From positions 4,477,001 to 4,541,000 of the forward strand of contig CM062219.1 in assembly GCA_031216445.1 (NCBI GenBank): a stretch of DNA of 64,000 bases. The letters are read 5' to 3'. A program made the position numbers and the translations under genes. The notes beneath the pieces are model-generated. The model ran no database searches, was not told the DNA's origin, and worked only from the letters and a program-made list of their open reading frames with translations. Source of the DNA: Lateolabrax maculatus. Taxonomy: Eukaryota > Chordata > Actinopteri > Acropomatiformes > Lateolabracidae. How positions within the stretch are numbered: the stretch's first letter is position 1; each line of letters opens with the position of its first letter. Of the stretch, positions 12,765 to 24,400 are shown in pieces.

Positions 12765-12896
12765 GTAAAACGAAAGCCTTCTCCGTCCCGGTGGCTGAGC
12801 TCCTCCGGGCTCTGACGCTCCGGTTACCGGCGGTGAGCGCGGCGGGGCTCCCGGTAACGGAGCTACAGTTAGCCTTCAAGTTCTTGCACAAAAGCT

Positions 12897-12921
12897 AAAA
12901 AAAAAAAAAAAAAAAAAAAAA
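12897..12921. repeat. Poly(A) tract in btf3 intron 1
   Basis: A run of about 25 A residues directly after the promoter region. A simple homopolymer; no attached retroposon body was recognised. Confidence 0.8.
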
Positions 12922-13122
12922 CCACACCTCGTTTCGAGCAGACGTCGTCTGTAACACACCTGAGGTTACCTGGTTTATTTGGCTGTTGTTACCTGGCTGT
13001 CGTCGCTTGTTTTGCATTAAAAAAAAAAAAAGGGGGAAGATTTGACTGTGGCGCCGACAGCTGAAGTTACTTTAGTTGCCGCTTTGAATCGGTCTTATCG
13101 CCTCCTGCCACACCCACAGCTC

Positions 13123-13167
13123 CCTGTGTGTGTGTGTTTGTCTTTATTTAAGTGTGTGTGTGTGTGT
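13123..13167. repeat. Interrupted (GT)n microsatellite
   Basis: Two GT runs split by a TTTGTCTTTATTTAA spacer, in btf3 intron 1. Confidence 0.85.
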
Positions 13168-14329
13168 TGTTGAAGTAGGTTTCCTCATCACCTCATCTCT
13201 TGTTTACCTTCATCATCATCATCAGGATGACCCGGTGTATGTGTGGCATTGTCTGGATGTAAATGTGTAGGAGATGATGTAGATGATTTGTTTGTTTTTT
13301 TTTTGGAGACTAATGTTTTTCTCTTTAGACTGGCAAAAGAAAAGTGTGCACATGAGGGAAAAAGTGGAAAAGGGGAAAGTGACATTTGTTTGTTGTTTGT
13401 TGTGATGTTGGTTCTGCAGGACACAGTTGTCAGGATGTCACATCTGAGCGACACACTGGTGTGTTTGTGTTCCCAATGTTGTCAGAAAGATGGGATCAGA
13501 TACATTTAGTCACGATAAAAAAAGATCACCTGATGTCTGTTAATGTAATCTTTTACACACCATACCTGTGAAACATATTGTTCGTCTTCTGGCCACTAAT
13601 GCTGGTTGAGGTCAGAGCTTCCGGTCTGCAGGTGAAGGAGTCAGATCATGTGCATGTGATGTGCTGGTCACTGATGCACCAGGCTCCAGTGAGGCGAGAG
13701 CTTCTGAGTTAATTTGTTAACAGCAGGGAGGTGAAGGAGCTGCAGAAGCTTTGAGGGAAACATTCATTTCTGTGCTCAGCTGTACATGCATTAGATACTG
13801 CTGGGATGTAATACTGCAGCGAGGCACAGCCTTGATAGAGTTGATCACATTGACTGTAGGTGAAATTCATCCAAAACATCAAGACAAGTATAATATAATA
13901 TACCATAACAGTTTAGGATTTATTCATATTGTAGAATATTAATCTTTGAAATAGTATAAGTAATTAAATGTGGTTTCATCAACTCTACATTTCATAACTG
14001 TTTTGTTATTTGGTGTCAGAAAAGTAAGATTTTCAGTGTATTGCAGTTCCTCAGTTGCATGGTGGGCTTTGTGTCTTGATGTTTGGTTTCTGCTGAAATT
14101 TTGTGAATTACCGCCAACGTCAACATGTTTTTCTGTCTTGACTGTTAGTGTCGGTCGTTTCAATCCATGTTATCGTAAGTTTGTAATGTTTGTGAGATGG
14201 AAAACATTGAGTTATTACATGAGCTAATGGCTAAATATCCAAAATGTATTAAAACAGTTTGTTAAACCTGGAGACTGTCGGTAATAAGATCAGCTGTGTT
14301 GGTGACATAATGTACTTTCTTCTTTTCAG

Positions 14330-16306
14330 ATGAAAGAAGCAATTATGAATCAAGAAAAACTTGCTAAACTACAGGCACAAGTCCGCATCGGCGGAAAGGT
14401 AATTGACAAAATAAACGCATTATCACAGGTTACATGATATGCTCCATTTTCTGCAAAGCACTCTGGTCTTCTCGGCCATTTCTTAAAGCTTTAAGGGATG
14501 CTTAGTTTTCTAGGTAGTTTCTATGACAACTGGCAACTTTATGTATAGCGTGTGTTGCATGACGACAGCAGAGAGTGAAATAAGATAAATAGACTAAAAA
14601 CAGCCATCAGCAGAGACAAAAAAAGTCTCATATCCAGCCTACAAGTTATGTTGGATACAGAAATCATTAAGAACTTGAGGTTTACACAGAACTATGTTTG
14701 TATGCATGTCTCCATAGGGTAGTGCTCGCAGAAAGAAGAAGGTTGTACACCGAACAGCAACCGCAGATGACAAAAAGCTCCAGTTCTCCCTAAAGAAACT
14801 TGGTGTCAACAATATCTCTGGTATCGAAGAGGTAGACGTAAACCCTTCATCTCAGTTTCACCCCACTGGGATTTATTTGATTCACCTGGGATTTGCCCGT
14901 CGTGTTGTCGGTAACAGTGTAAAACTTGGGTCTGTTACAGGTTAACATGTTTACAAATCAAGGAACAGTCATCCACTTCAACAATCCCAAAGTGCAGGCC
15001 TCCCTCGCGGCCAACACCTTCACCATCACCGGCCACGCTGAGACCAAGCAGCTGACCGAGATGCTGCCGGGTATCCTGAACCAGCTGGGAGCCGACAGCC
15101 TGACGAGCCTCCGGAGACTTGCAGAGGCCCTGCCCAAACAGGGTCAGGAACCTAAAACACTAAAACATATTCCCACATGCTGGATAAAGTCACAATTCAG
15201 CGTATATCACACTTAGAGCTCATTTAACCTTGATTGTTTCTGTCCACTTGACCTTTCAAAGTGCTCTTCCAGCTCCTCACAGATCTTTTCCTGTCCTTAC
15301 AGCTGCAGATGGAAAAGCGCCGATTGCAACAGTAGAAGAAGAAGATGATGATGTTCCAGGTGAGTGCTTAAATGTCTCATTTTGCAAGCACAGTACTCTG
15401 TTCCACCTTTTCAAAATAAAAGATTACTTCAACATGTCTCAAGTGAACGTTGGTCGTCAAATTCCTCTGCAGTCTTATCTGGAAATACTTCTTCACACTT
15501 GTCCGTTATCAGGGAAGGTTTTTGTTTTTTTCTGTCTCTCAGTTGAATAACCGTGGCAGGTTTGTTTTTCTTTTGGCTTGTGAAAGGGGTCAGGCGAAGG
15601 GGATTCATCAATGACTTTACATGATGGTGCAATTCAGGCTTTTGTGTTTGAATCTCATGTTCATTGTTTATACGATCTTAAGATCCAGTTTGCTTTTCTT
15701 TGTGAGCAAAATGGGCCAAACACATGAGGTTGCCATTACAATAATCTCAGCTTTTCCCAGGACTTCTCTCTCTCTCCCTGTAGCCCTAGTTCTCACTAAT
15801 GTAACAAACGATTACACATGTACTCAGCAATAGGAGCAGTTGAAGCCTGATGGCACAGGGTTAACAGCCATTGCCATCATGTTGTTATTGGAGTTAAGTT
15901 TCCTTTTTGTTCTCCCACTGAAGGAACATGTTTACTCAGACCTTTTGAATTGTTTCCATTTTAACCCTCGACCCCTTTGAGCCAAAACTTGAAAAGGCAG
16001 ATTTCTCACATTTCATGGAGTAATTGAAGCCAACGTTTTCATGCTTTACGCCATAATTTTTACAGCTGCTTTCAGTGGTTGTGAGGGCCTCATGTGTCGA
16101 GCACATTGCAGTCTATATGGGAGTGGGGAAAGATGAGCAAAGAATTGGGACTGCATTACACCTATTATGTTTCAAATAAACACACTTTTCCTGATTGTGC
16201 TCTGGCACCTCGGAGAGTCATTTTCGCAGACCAATTTCCCTCTGAACCTTTTGTTTCAGATCTGGTGGAGAATTTTGATGAAGCTTCCAAGGACGAGGCT
16301 AACTAA
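14330..16306 (+). CDS. btf3: Basic transcription factor 3 / nascent polypeptide-associated complex beta subunit
   Basis: Five coding exons join in frame: 14330-14398, 14718-14831, 14941-15142, 15303-15359 and 16260-16306 (489 nt, 162 aa plus stop, the length of the human BTF3b isoform). All introns have GT donors and AG acceptors. The protein starts MKEAIMNQEKLAKLQAQVRI. It carries the basic RRKKKVVHR ribosome-binding stretch, then the NAC domain around residues 40-105, including GVNNISGIEEVNMF and VIHFNNPKVQASL. It ends in an acidic tail, DLVENFDEASKDEAN. BTF3 pairs with NAC-alpha at the ribosome exit tunnel, shields nascent chains and prevents mistargeting to the ER; it was first described as a general factor for RNA polymerase II. 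The start is the ATG immediately after the splice acceptor at 14329, as in mammals. Confidence 0.96.
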
Positions 16307-16815
16307 AGGAAATGGGACTCCCTGGAGCATCAAAACGTGACAGGAGGATGTGGGGCACAAGATGTTTTTCTGTCTGTTTCGAGAGGTGGAAAGTTAATAG
16401 TTAAAGTACCTGAGAAGATGGATAATCTGTCAACTTTTGGCTGTGAGAATTCTGTAATATGTGCAACACCTGAACAAAGTACTCGTATACTCTTAACGTG
16501 AAATATTTTTGAGTAATTTTCTAGAATAGTACTCTAAAGTATTAAAAACCAGGGGTAGCAGTATTAAAGCGTATGGTATTTTAGTACTCATTCCACCTGT
16601 TCTTTACCACCAGACTCTCCAAATGCGTGTTGTGCTCTGTGGTTTGTATGTCCAGTTAGAGTGAGAGATTGTGTGTAAAATGTGGTGTTTGAGGCTCCCG
16701 TTGTACATCTGTTTCCTCCACGTTACTGAACCTTAATTCTTTGTGGCCTCACTCAAACCACCATATCTGGAATAAACCTTTGCTACTGTCAATAAATAGC
16801 CAACATTTCTGTTTT
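16307..16815 (+). other. btf3: btf3 3' UTR with tandem poly(A) signals
   Basis: Follows the TAA stop in the last exon. Two AATAAA hexamers at 16771 and 16791 lie 20 bases apart, followed by a T-rich stretch at 16808-16825. The transcript probably ends near 16810-16820. Confidence 0.7.
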
Positions 16816-18050
16816 TCTTTTTCCCTTCAAGTACGATTTCCACAGCTGAATTACTGTAGCATGCTTAAGTTTGCAGGTTGGTCTTTGACCAGACTGTTTA
16901 CTTTATGAAACCCAGTTAAAGCAGCATTTCACTGAAAAACCTCAAATAGATTTTAAAATATGAAGAAAAAAAGCACTTTCTACTCACTGCTTGAATGAGG
17001 ACCAGGTGTAGGAATGTGCTTAATGGTTAGATGTTACTTATAAAAGTATTTCCAGGTTCAGTTTAATGGTATAAATACAAATTAATGAGACATAATCATA
17101 TAAATAAAGACAGACCACTGTAGTCCAGACTGAAATATCTGTATTAGTTGGATTGCTGTGTAATTAGGAACAGACATCGATGAATCCTACTGACTAATGA
17201 TGACCTGACCTTTCCTTCAGCGCCACCGTCAGGTTGACATTTGTGGACTACTGGATGGATTGCTATTAAATTTGGTACATTCATGTCTTCTTTACATTTT
17301 AAATAAAAAAGAACTGCTAGAATGAAACATGTTTTTAAAATATTTTTTTTAGTTTAAAAAAAAAAAATCATTTATGGTTTTATATTTTGGCTATATTTGT
17401 TATGATTATTTCATAGTATTTTATTCATTTAATATTTTACACCTTTGGCTACTAAATAAGTGTATATTCTGCCCATGACTATGACTCTGTTAAATGTAGT
17501 TTAAAAAGATATTTTAATTAAATAACAGCTTCATTTCAGTGGCTATAAACAGTAGTTTGACCTTCTTGACTTGCAATCAGATAAATATCTGTACAGAATG
17601 ATGAATGATACTGAGGTCAATACAAGTTATGTCTTGATACACCACTTACAGTATGACTGGTATAAAACACAAGCTTCCTCATACCGTGGCAATCAGCAGC
17701 ACAGTAACTTCGTGGGTAATTTAAATGAGGTGTGTGGTCTTTTAAAATTCACGACATCAGTGGACAACAATATCACAACACAGATAAACAAAACACATCA
17801 ATATGATAATTTTATCACATTACAACACAATGTCTAAATTATTTAAATAAATAAACTCATTACAACCAACACAAAGATCTGGCAGCATCATAAAGGCACC
17901 CAGTCCGTACCGCGCGCTTTCCAGTCAGTAACAATGCATTTTCAATCCACCCACTAGTCTTCAGAAGAGCAAAATTTACCTCAGAAATGTGCTCACCATG
18001 AAAACCAAACAGTATGAACATGAGGCAATTTAATGTATTACATTAATATT
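16816..18050. other. Intergenic region between the convergent btf3 and ankra2 3' ends
   Basis: About 1.2 kb, AT-rich, with no exon-like frame. It holds one dispersed-repeat copy at 17114-17287, listed separately. btf3 and ankra2 are tail to tail here, as in human. Confidence 0.65.
17114..17287 (+). repeat. Dispersed teleost-type repeat, copy 1 (family R2)
   Basis: Contains the word order CCAGACTGAAATATCT, GATGAATCCTACTGACT, CAGCGCCACCGTCAGGTT, GGATGGATTGC and AAATTTGGTACATTCATG. I recognise this order as a high-copy interspersed repeat in fish genomes. A second, partial copy with CAGACTGAAAATATCTCAAC lies at 31084-31215. The element class is not known to me. Confidence 0.65.
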
Positions 18051-18587
18051 ATTTTACTCTTAAAAACGGTTTATTATTATGGTTAATAAGTTAGTTTAAA
18101 AAAAACATTTGACGGAAGAAGGATGGAACAGCCAATGATGGCATGTAATGCAATACACAATATTGAAAGGATTCAAAACAAAACCTCCATGCTTAGTTCA
18201 GGCAAAATCAAACCTACACTGCACTGCACATTTGGCAGCACACCACAGGAGTGCAGTGCATGCTCGGTTTTAGTAAAGAACTCAACTTTACATTTTAGTT
18301 TTTTTTTTTGAAAATCTGTCAGTGTGTCTAGATCAGATTTGCTACTCCATGTTCAATGTGAAAAAGTGCAGAGTAAAACGGTTTAAAAGGGGGTTAAAAT
18401 TGAAATTTCACGCAGTACAAACCGTCACTTGCATCACTCCAACAAAGTACTGCGGACATGACGCTTCGCTGTTGAAACATCACTTGATGGAACAAAATAT
18501 TGCCGTTGAACAGCCTGGGGCGTCCTACATGATTGTCCAGAGCCCAGCGTCGCGTTTTCAGTATTTGTTTTCCTGAAGTGTCACAGT
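18051..18587 (-). other. ankra2: Probable ankra2 3' UTR
   Basis: Lies downstream of the ankra2 stop on the minus strand. A minus-strand AATAAA (TTTATT at 18070-18075) is the nearest convincing poly(A) signal, giving a 3' UTR of about 0.5 kb. No coding sequence is seen. The end is inferred. Confidence 0.5.
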
Positions 18588-20927
18588 TCATTCTCTGATT
18601 CCCATCAGTAACTTCAGTAAGTGTGCCTCCATCACCTGTTGAACTGAACACAGTTTGTCATTTCAAAGTGAATACTAATCAAAATATTTACTTCCCCATT
18701 TGGCCAGCGTTCACTGCCAGAAGGGAAACAAAGGGGATTTGGCAGGAAAAGTGTTTGTCTGTGTTTTTTCTGGGGCACTGACTGTATTTGAAGCTGCGGC
18801 ACTGAGAACAACTGCTTTTTTGCTCAGATCGAAGTATGACAGGACAAACTCAAACCCCTTAACTTCTCACGGAGTAAAAAATAAAATACATTTATACTCT
18901 CCAAGTGTATTGTTTAGTACAATTTAGTTAATGTCAAAACGTCTTTTTATTTGTATGATACGGATCACCACTCTGCATATGCTGCCTGTAGTGGGGGGGT
19001 TGGGGGAATCGTAAATAGACATGAAGATAAGTTTGATAAGTCAATTTAATTAGAGGTGAATGTAGTGAGAAATGACTGTCCACATAAGACGAACATCTGT
19101 TCCCCAGCCTCTACCTAAATGTTTTTTTTTGGGTGGGGTTTTATTTAATTCACACATACCATTCCGGTGGCCCATAGCCACAGCCATGTCCATTGCATTG
19201 AATCCAGAATCTGACTCAATGGTGGGATCAGCACCATTCTCTGGAAGACATACAAACATACCAAAACTTTATTATTGTAAAGGTTTATGCTGGAACCAAC
19301 ACATAATATTTCCTAAACACAAAAGAAAGAGAATTGCTATGTTTATCCTTTAAGAAACATTAACACAGATGGATATTTCTGACCACAGGTGTTAACTTTC
19401 AGTATAAGATTTTTCCTCACCTAACAAAATTTCTACACAGCGCACATGGTTCCCATGGACAGCATACAGCAGAGGGGCTCCTCCATTCTGAAACCCACAG
19501 GGAGCAGGACAGGAACATCACAACAGGCCACAAAGACCCGCGCCTCCACAGGACTTCATTTGATAGCAACACCAACATTAAACCCACTGCACAAAGTGAG
19601 AGGAAGATCTCCCTTATACCATATCATGTTTAGTTGTCATATTCCACTAAACCAGTTCCAGTGAACATGAGATAAAAGCTTAGTGTTCTTACCCAGTCAT
19701 ATTCATTGACATCAACACCGCAATCAATGAGCATCTTCACAATATCAGTGTATCCCTTACTGCAGGCCAAGGACAATGCACTTTCCCTCCCTTTGGCCAG
19801 GAGGTTGGGGTCTGCACCCTAAGGCAAAGAGTGATATAGAATGAAATGACCACCAGTAAATAAATAAATAGGGGAATGCTCTAATATACTAAAACCATGA
19901 GATCTGAATAATACTTTTTTCCTTACATTTTGGAGCAGAAACTCGACAACAGCGATTTGTCCATGTGCAGCTGCCCACATCAGTGGGGTAAAGCCTTCCT
20001 CATCTTGGAGATTGATCACAGTCTCTATTAAAATGACACACAAGATAAAACACCATATGATCACTACATATATTTTCCCATACCTACAAGATCGTAGCTG
20101 ACAGTGGGTAAGACTTACTAATAACTGTAATATTTAACATGCTATGAAGATACTACTTTTCTGACTTCAAAATATTAATATTAATACTGCCTACCTTGTT
20201 CAATCCTGCTGGCCAGAAACACCATTTCACCTTGTGCTGCAAGCTGATGAATGGACAAAGCTGAGAGGGGAAAACATGCACGTGTTGATTAACATTTTGA
20301 CTTGATTCATGTTAGAAACATTTAAATAAACAAAGCTAAAACAACTGTGGTACTTACAATGCACCAAGAGAGGTGTGGAAGAAACCTCATTGCCGCGGTG
20401 TTTGTTGGTGAGTGTGGTGGACTGTTTGATGGGGGAGAAATGTTTGGTGGTGGACGGCGTGTAAACATGACGTACTTGTATACCGGGGGAAGGTGAGGTC
20501 TGGATATTGCACTCAGCTGAAAGAGAAGAAAAAGTTTGGCGTGTTAAGTGAGCGCACATTAGACATCACCAGGAGATAACCACATTATACAAATGTCAAG
20601 TTACTGTATCCTCACAGACACACAACAGGGCTTCTTGCCTTTGAATAAAACAGAAGCCACCTCCAGATCGGAGTTGACCTGGTCCTGGATGTTCTTGCTG
20701 TCCTCCTCGTTGAGCGACTTGACAAATCTTGAGCACACATTCATGTCAAAGCGGTTGGGCAGGATGAACTTGATGCCCATGGCCACGTTTTGGGTGCCCG
20801 CGTCGTCTGACGTCTGCTCGGTCTTGATGGCGCCCAAATCCGGCATCACGCAGATCCCCTCCATGTCCTCGGGGGCCAGAGGACACGCCGCCGTCCCGTC
20901 GGAGGCCGACACGGTAACGCTGTCCAT
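18588..20927 (-). CDS. ankra2: Ankyrin repeat family A protein 2, eight coding exons
   Basis: Minus-strand exons in transcript order: 20927-20639, 20516-20358, 20260-20195, 20024-19927, 19818-19693, 19487-19421, 19240-19160 and 18643-18588. They total 942 nt, giving 313 aa plus stop, the human ANKRA2 length. The N-terminal part carries MGIKFILPNRFDMNVCSRF and NEEDSKNIQDQVNSDLEVAS, hallmarks of the ANKRA/RFXANK family. From about residue 150 come ankyrin repeats: EGFTPLMWAAAHGQIAVVEF, ESALSLACSKGYTDIVKML, GAPLLYAVHGNHVRCVEIL and SGFNAMDMAVAMGH. The protein ends HLLKLLMGIRE. ANKRA2 is an adaptor whose ankyrin groove binds PxLPxI/L motifs in partners such as class IIa histone deacetylases, RFX7, CCDC8 and megalin. 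The start at 20927 is the first ATG in frame; the frame is open upstream to the acceptor at 20983 but without an ATG. The donor of the first coding exon is GC, not GT. Confidence 0.94.
20637..20638 (-). other. ankra2: Non-canonical GC splice donor of ankra2
   Basis: After the exon sequence TTC AAA G the intron begins GCAAGA. AG|GCAAG is the strong consensus for the rare GC-AG class of U2 introns. The phase is fixed: the next exon starts CTGAGTGCAATATCC after a clean TTTCAG acceptor (20519-20517), restoring LFKAECNI as in human ANKRA2. No GT donor nearby gives that frame. Confidence 0.85.
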
Positions 20928-20981
20928 CCTCGGATCACTCACTGGGCCGTCACACGGAGGTTCAACTGAAGCCACAGCACA

Positions 20982-21420
20982 CCTGAAATGCGGGGCAGTT
21001 TGTACTGAGAACAGTAATATATAATAACCTATATATAATATCTATATTATATATAGATATAATATAAATCAGCAGGTCTTGATGTTAAACAGCCACCAGC
21101 TATCGGTTAGCATGCTAACTATTGTTATCGTAACCTTCCGTACGTCAAACTAACAAACTGCGTTAAAGAAATGCAACACAGAAACACAAGAGAGTAAATA
21201 AAGACACTTCTGTACTTTTAAAGACATTTCTTACTCGATAAGTCATTGTTTTACTTGAACATCTTCATTTGATCATTCTTCGTTTTTCGGTGTTTTGATA
21301 GATGTACGCATGCGCAATAGCGTCCACACCGGAGTGCGTCCATTATTAACTTCCCCCTTTTTAGTTCCGGAACCGTCTACATCACGCTGCTGCTGCTGGA
21401 CACATGTAGGTTTCTTATTT
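20982..21420 (-). promoter_or_regulatory. ankra2: ankra2 5' UTR and NRF1/ETS-type promoter
   Basis: A TTTCAG acceptor at about 20988-20983 begins the coding exon's 5' UTR, so an untranslated exon lies upstream. A candidate donor TCGA|GTAAGA puts its end at 21235. The palindromic ACGCATGCGCAA at 21306-21317 matches the NRF1 site, and TTCCGGAA at about 21365 matches ETS/GABP. There is no TATA box. This is the pattern of a housekeeping, often bidirectional, promoter; human ANKRA2 and UTP15 share one, but no UTP15 exon is seen on the plus side here. Confidence 0.55.
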
Positions 21421-24400
21421 CATGAACTTTGATGAAATACTCCTCTTTGCTTGATATATATTCTTGATGTCACGTAAGGTTTGTAAACCATCTGTGTCAT
21501 TTAAAATAACACCACTGTGGCCCTGGACTGTGTTACTGTGTCTATCACCAAAATACTGATGTGAAACCACAGGCAAACAAAAGAGATGATAGCAGAAACT
21601 ATTAACTTGGAGCAGACATGACATTCTGTAAACGCTTTCATTTACAGTGTTATAGTAATTTAAATAGTAACCTGAAGGCAGAACTGAGGCTCATAATTCT
21701 TTAAGAAACACAGCAAGAAAATGCCATCGCTCAAATGCCCTAATTATCACAGTATACATTTACAAACCAATTATATTGATCATTTTGAATTTCTGAACAG
21801 CTTAAGGACAGATTGTTTTATTTCAGGTTGCAGTCACTTGCAGGTACAGCTTTTATTTGTTTTTAGGGAAAGAGAGTTTATTGTACACCATCACAGTTGT
21901 ACTGTAAGTTTCGGGCTATTGAAGCCCATGGAGTTGCTGCACTCATCGTTCAGTTTTAGTTTCACATCAGCACGTGACTAGACTCACTGTCCCTCAGGGG
22001 CCTGAATTTAGGTGTTTTCAGTTTACAGTTTAATGTTTAAGAAGACCTTTGGTCAATTTAAATAAATAAATGAGCTGGTTGCTTGTTCAAGCTTAGATGC
22101 TGCTGCAGGCTTTAAAGACAAAATAATTCACATGGTAAATGATGGTATTAATATAACATAAAAGAAAGTGCAGAAAAGCTGAATGCAATGGGAAAAACAA
22201 GCTCCATCTGTGAATATTTTATAGTATTATGCATGACAACATGGTCTGGTGTCTAAATGTCGTCAAGGATATGAGAGTTGTATGTTTGTTAATCCAAGGG
22301 TACTATGTGTGGTTACTCTATCGCTAATGCTGCCCGATCTGTCTACATTATAGATGCTGACCATAGGTTTTTGTCTTTTTTTGTACATTCCTCTCTGGCT
22401 TTAAAAATTCAGTAGTTCAGTTCCTTTTGTACCTCCTTGTTAGTTTGACATTTGACACAGTTGCAATTTTAATTGACTGCTTTGAGCTCTCAACAGTTAT
22501 TTCAGCTTTAATATTGATGTCACTTAAAGTACATCAACTGTGCAACTGTGCAATTGTGACACCTACAATTGATTACACTTTTAACTTTTCAAGAAACTTC
22601 ATGTTAATCCAACTTCACTGAGGGTAAAGGATTTCACATTGCAGATGAGTTTGATTCTTTGTTAAATTGCACACAAAACTCATCAAGTTGTAAAAAATTT
22701 ATTACAAAAATTTTACACAATTTGATTACAAATTAAATCTGAATTGAAAATTTAATTACAAAAGTATGAAAAATGACATGGAAAAAAGTCATGTTGTTGC
22801 CTTTGAGTCAAATGAAAATGAAATACAAAAACACATTTTAAAAATTGAATAAAATTAGCCTCTCCTAAAAGTTCCATCGTCACAAGAAAAATATAATTTT
22901 CTGGTATCATCCGAAATACCTTTTTGGGGGGGTTGTTACATTTTCTACAACAAATTTGAAAAATTTGATGCCCTCAAACTAAAATAAGTGTTTTCAAATC
23001 ACTGTTGACAATTGTTGACACATTCTTCAACTGTCCCGGGACATTCAGTACATCTAATAATAATTTTACACACAGAAAACATAGAGTATCACTAAAAACT
23101 GTGTTTTCCTAACAGGCCAAATACAATTTTATTGATTATTTATCTTTATATTCAACAATTTACATGTACTGAACACACATTTCACAGGTTTCAGGAAAAT
23201 TAATGAATAAATCTGTTAGAAGCCATTTTTTTAGTTAGTTTTCCACAATGATTTTCATCAGCTCAGTTATCTAACAGTGAGTTTCACAAGATAAGTTTTC
23301 CAGTTGATCAGATACCCAATATTAAAAATTTCCTTCAGACAGGTTCGCATCAGATTAACTTGTGTCAAGTCCGAGTGCAAATGAGAAATCGTAAAGGCCT
23401 GCAGGTGTAACATCACCTCGGTCAAACGTCACCATTCTGTGTCCATGGCTTTTTCTGATGCACGTGCATGCATGCAAAGTTTCCTGCAGCCAACATGAAT
23501 GTGAAACGTTGAATAGCAGGTATTGCTTCAAGGTTAAACAGACACAGATGAAAAGAAACAGGTATCTTAACAAAATAAAGTTCCAATCAGAAATTATTTG
23601 GAAATGTCAACAAACATTGCATAAAGTCACTCACATATCATTAAGTGACTTCAATACAGGCTCTGATCCAGTAATATAAAGTCTCTGTAATATGTCCCAT
23701 TAACGTGCCATTAATGTCTTTAATTCCATCAAATGGCTATGTAGAAATGATCACTGATGGCCAGATGTTCCAAATAATAATCAAATAATGGCATCTTATC
23801 CTTGAGAAGGGGCTTACATAAGAAAGGTTCAACAAAGCAGAACGGTTTTGAGCTTGTTTAATATTCTTTTAGATCAGTTTACCACATTAATGACGGGGAA
23901 TTACAAACCCGTTCCAGCAGTAGTTATTATCTAAAGTTCCAACATGTTAATCTGATTTAGAGGTTACAGCAACTATTTCAGAATCTCAAATCCCTCCATC
24001 GAAAGCCGTAACTATGACTCTACTGTGTGTATATAATTCATGTACTTTTTGTCTATTAATCTATCTGTCAGGTTTTTTGACTTTCTGTTTGTTTTGCTGG
24101 GACTGTCTAGTGCCTGGAAGGCTGCCAAATTGTGATTTTCGAATGGTGTCATTAAGCTTAGCAGGATGAAAAGTGTTCAAGCCCCTGGTGTATTTATACT
24201 ATTAAGTAGTGCTAAATAAAATGTTTGGCCTGTTATCTCCATATTTCCTGTGTGAGGCTTTATTCCTGTAATTTCACATTTTGATACTGATTTTGTTTAA
24301 TCTCTTTTCTCACTCATTGTTATACGGTGTATAAATCAAGTGATCTTTAGACTCACTAGCCTATCACCATAGTTGCTTTTCTGACTTTTTGTCACTTTTG

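Noticed and set aside
20928..20975. Longer ankra2 N-terminus beginning at 20975
   Set aside because: The codon there is GTG, not ATG. The first ATG in frame, at 20927, gives the family length of 313 residues.
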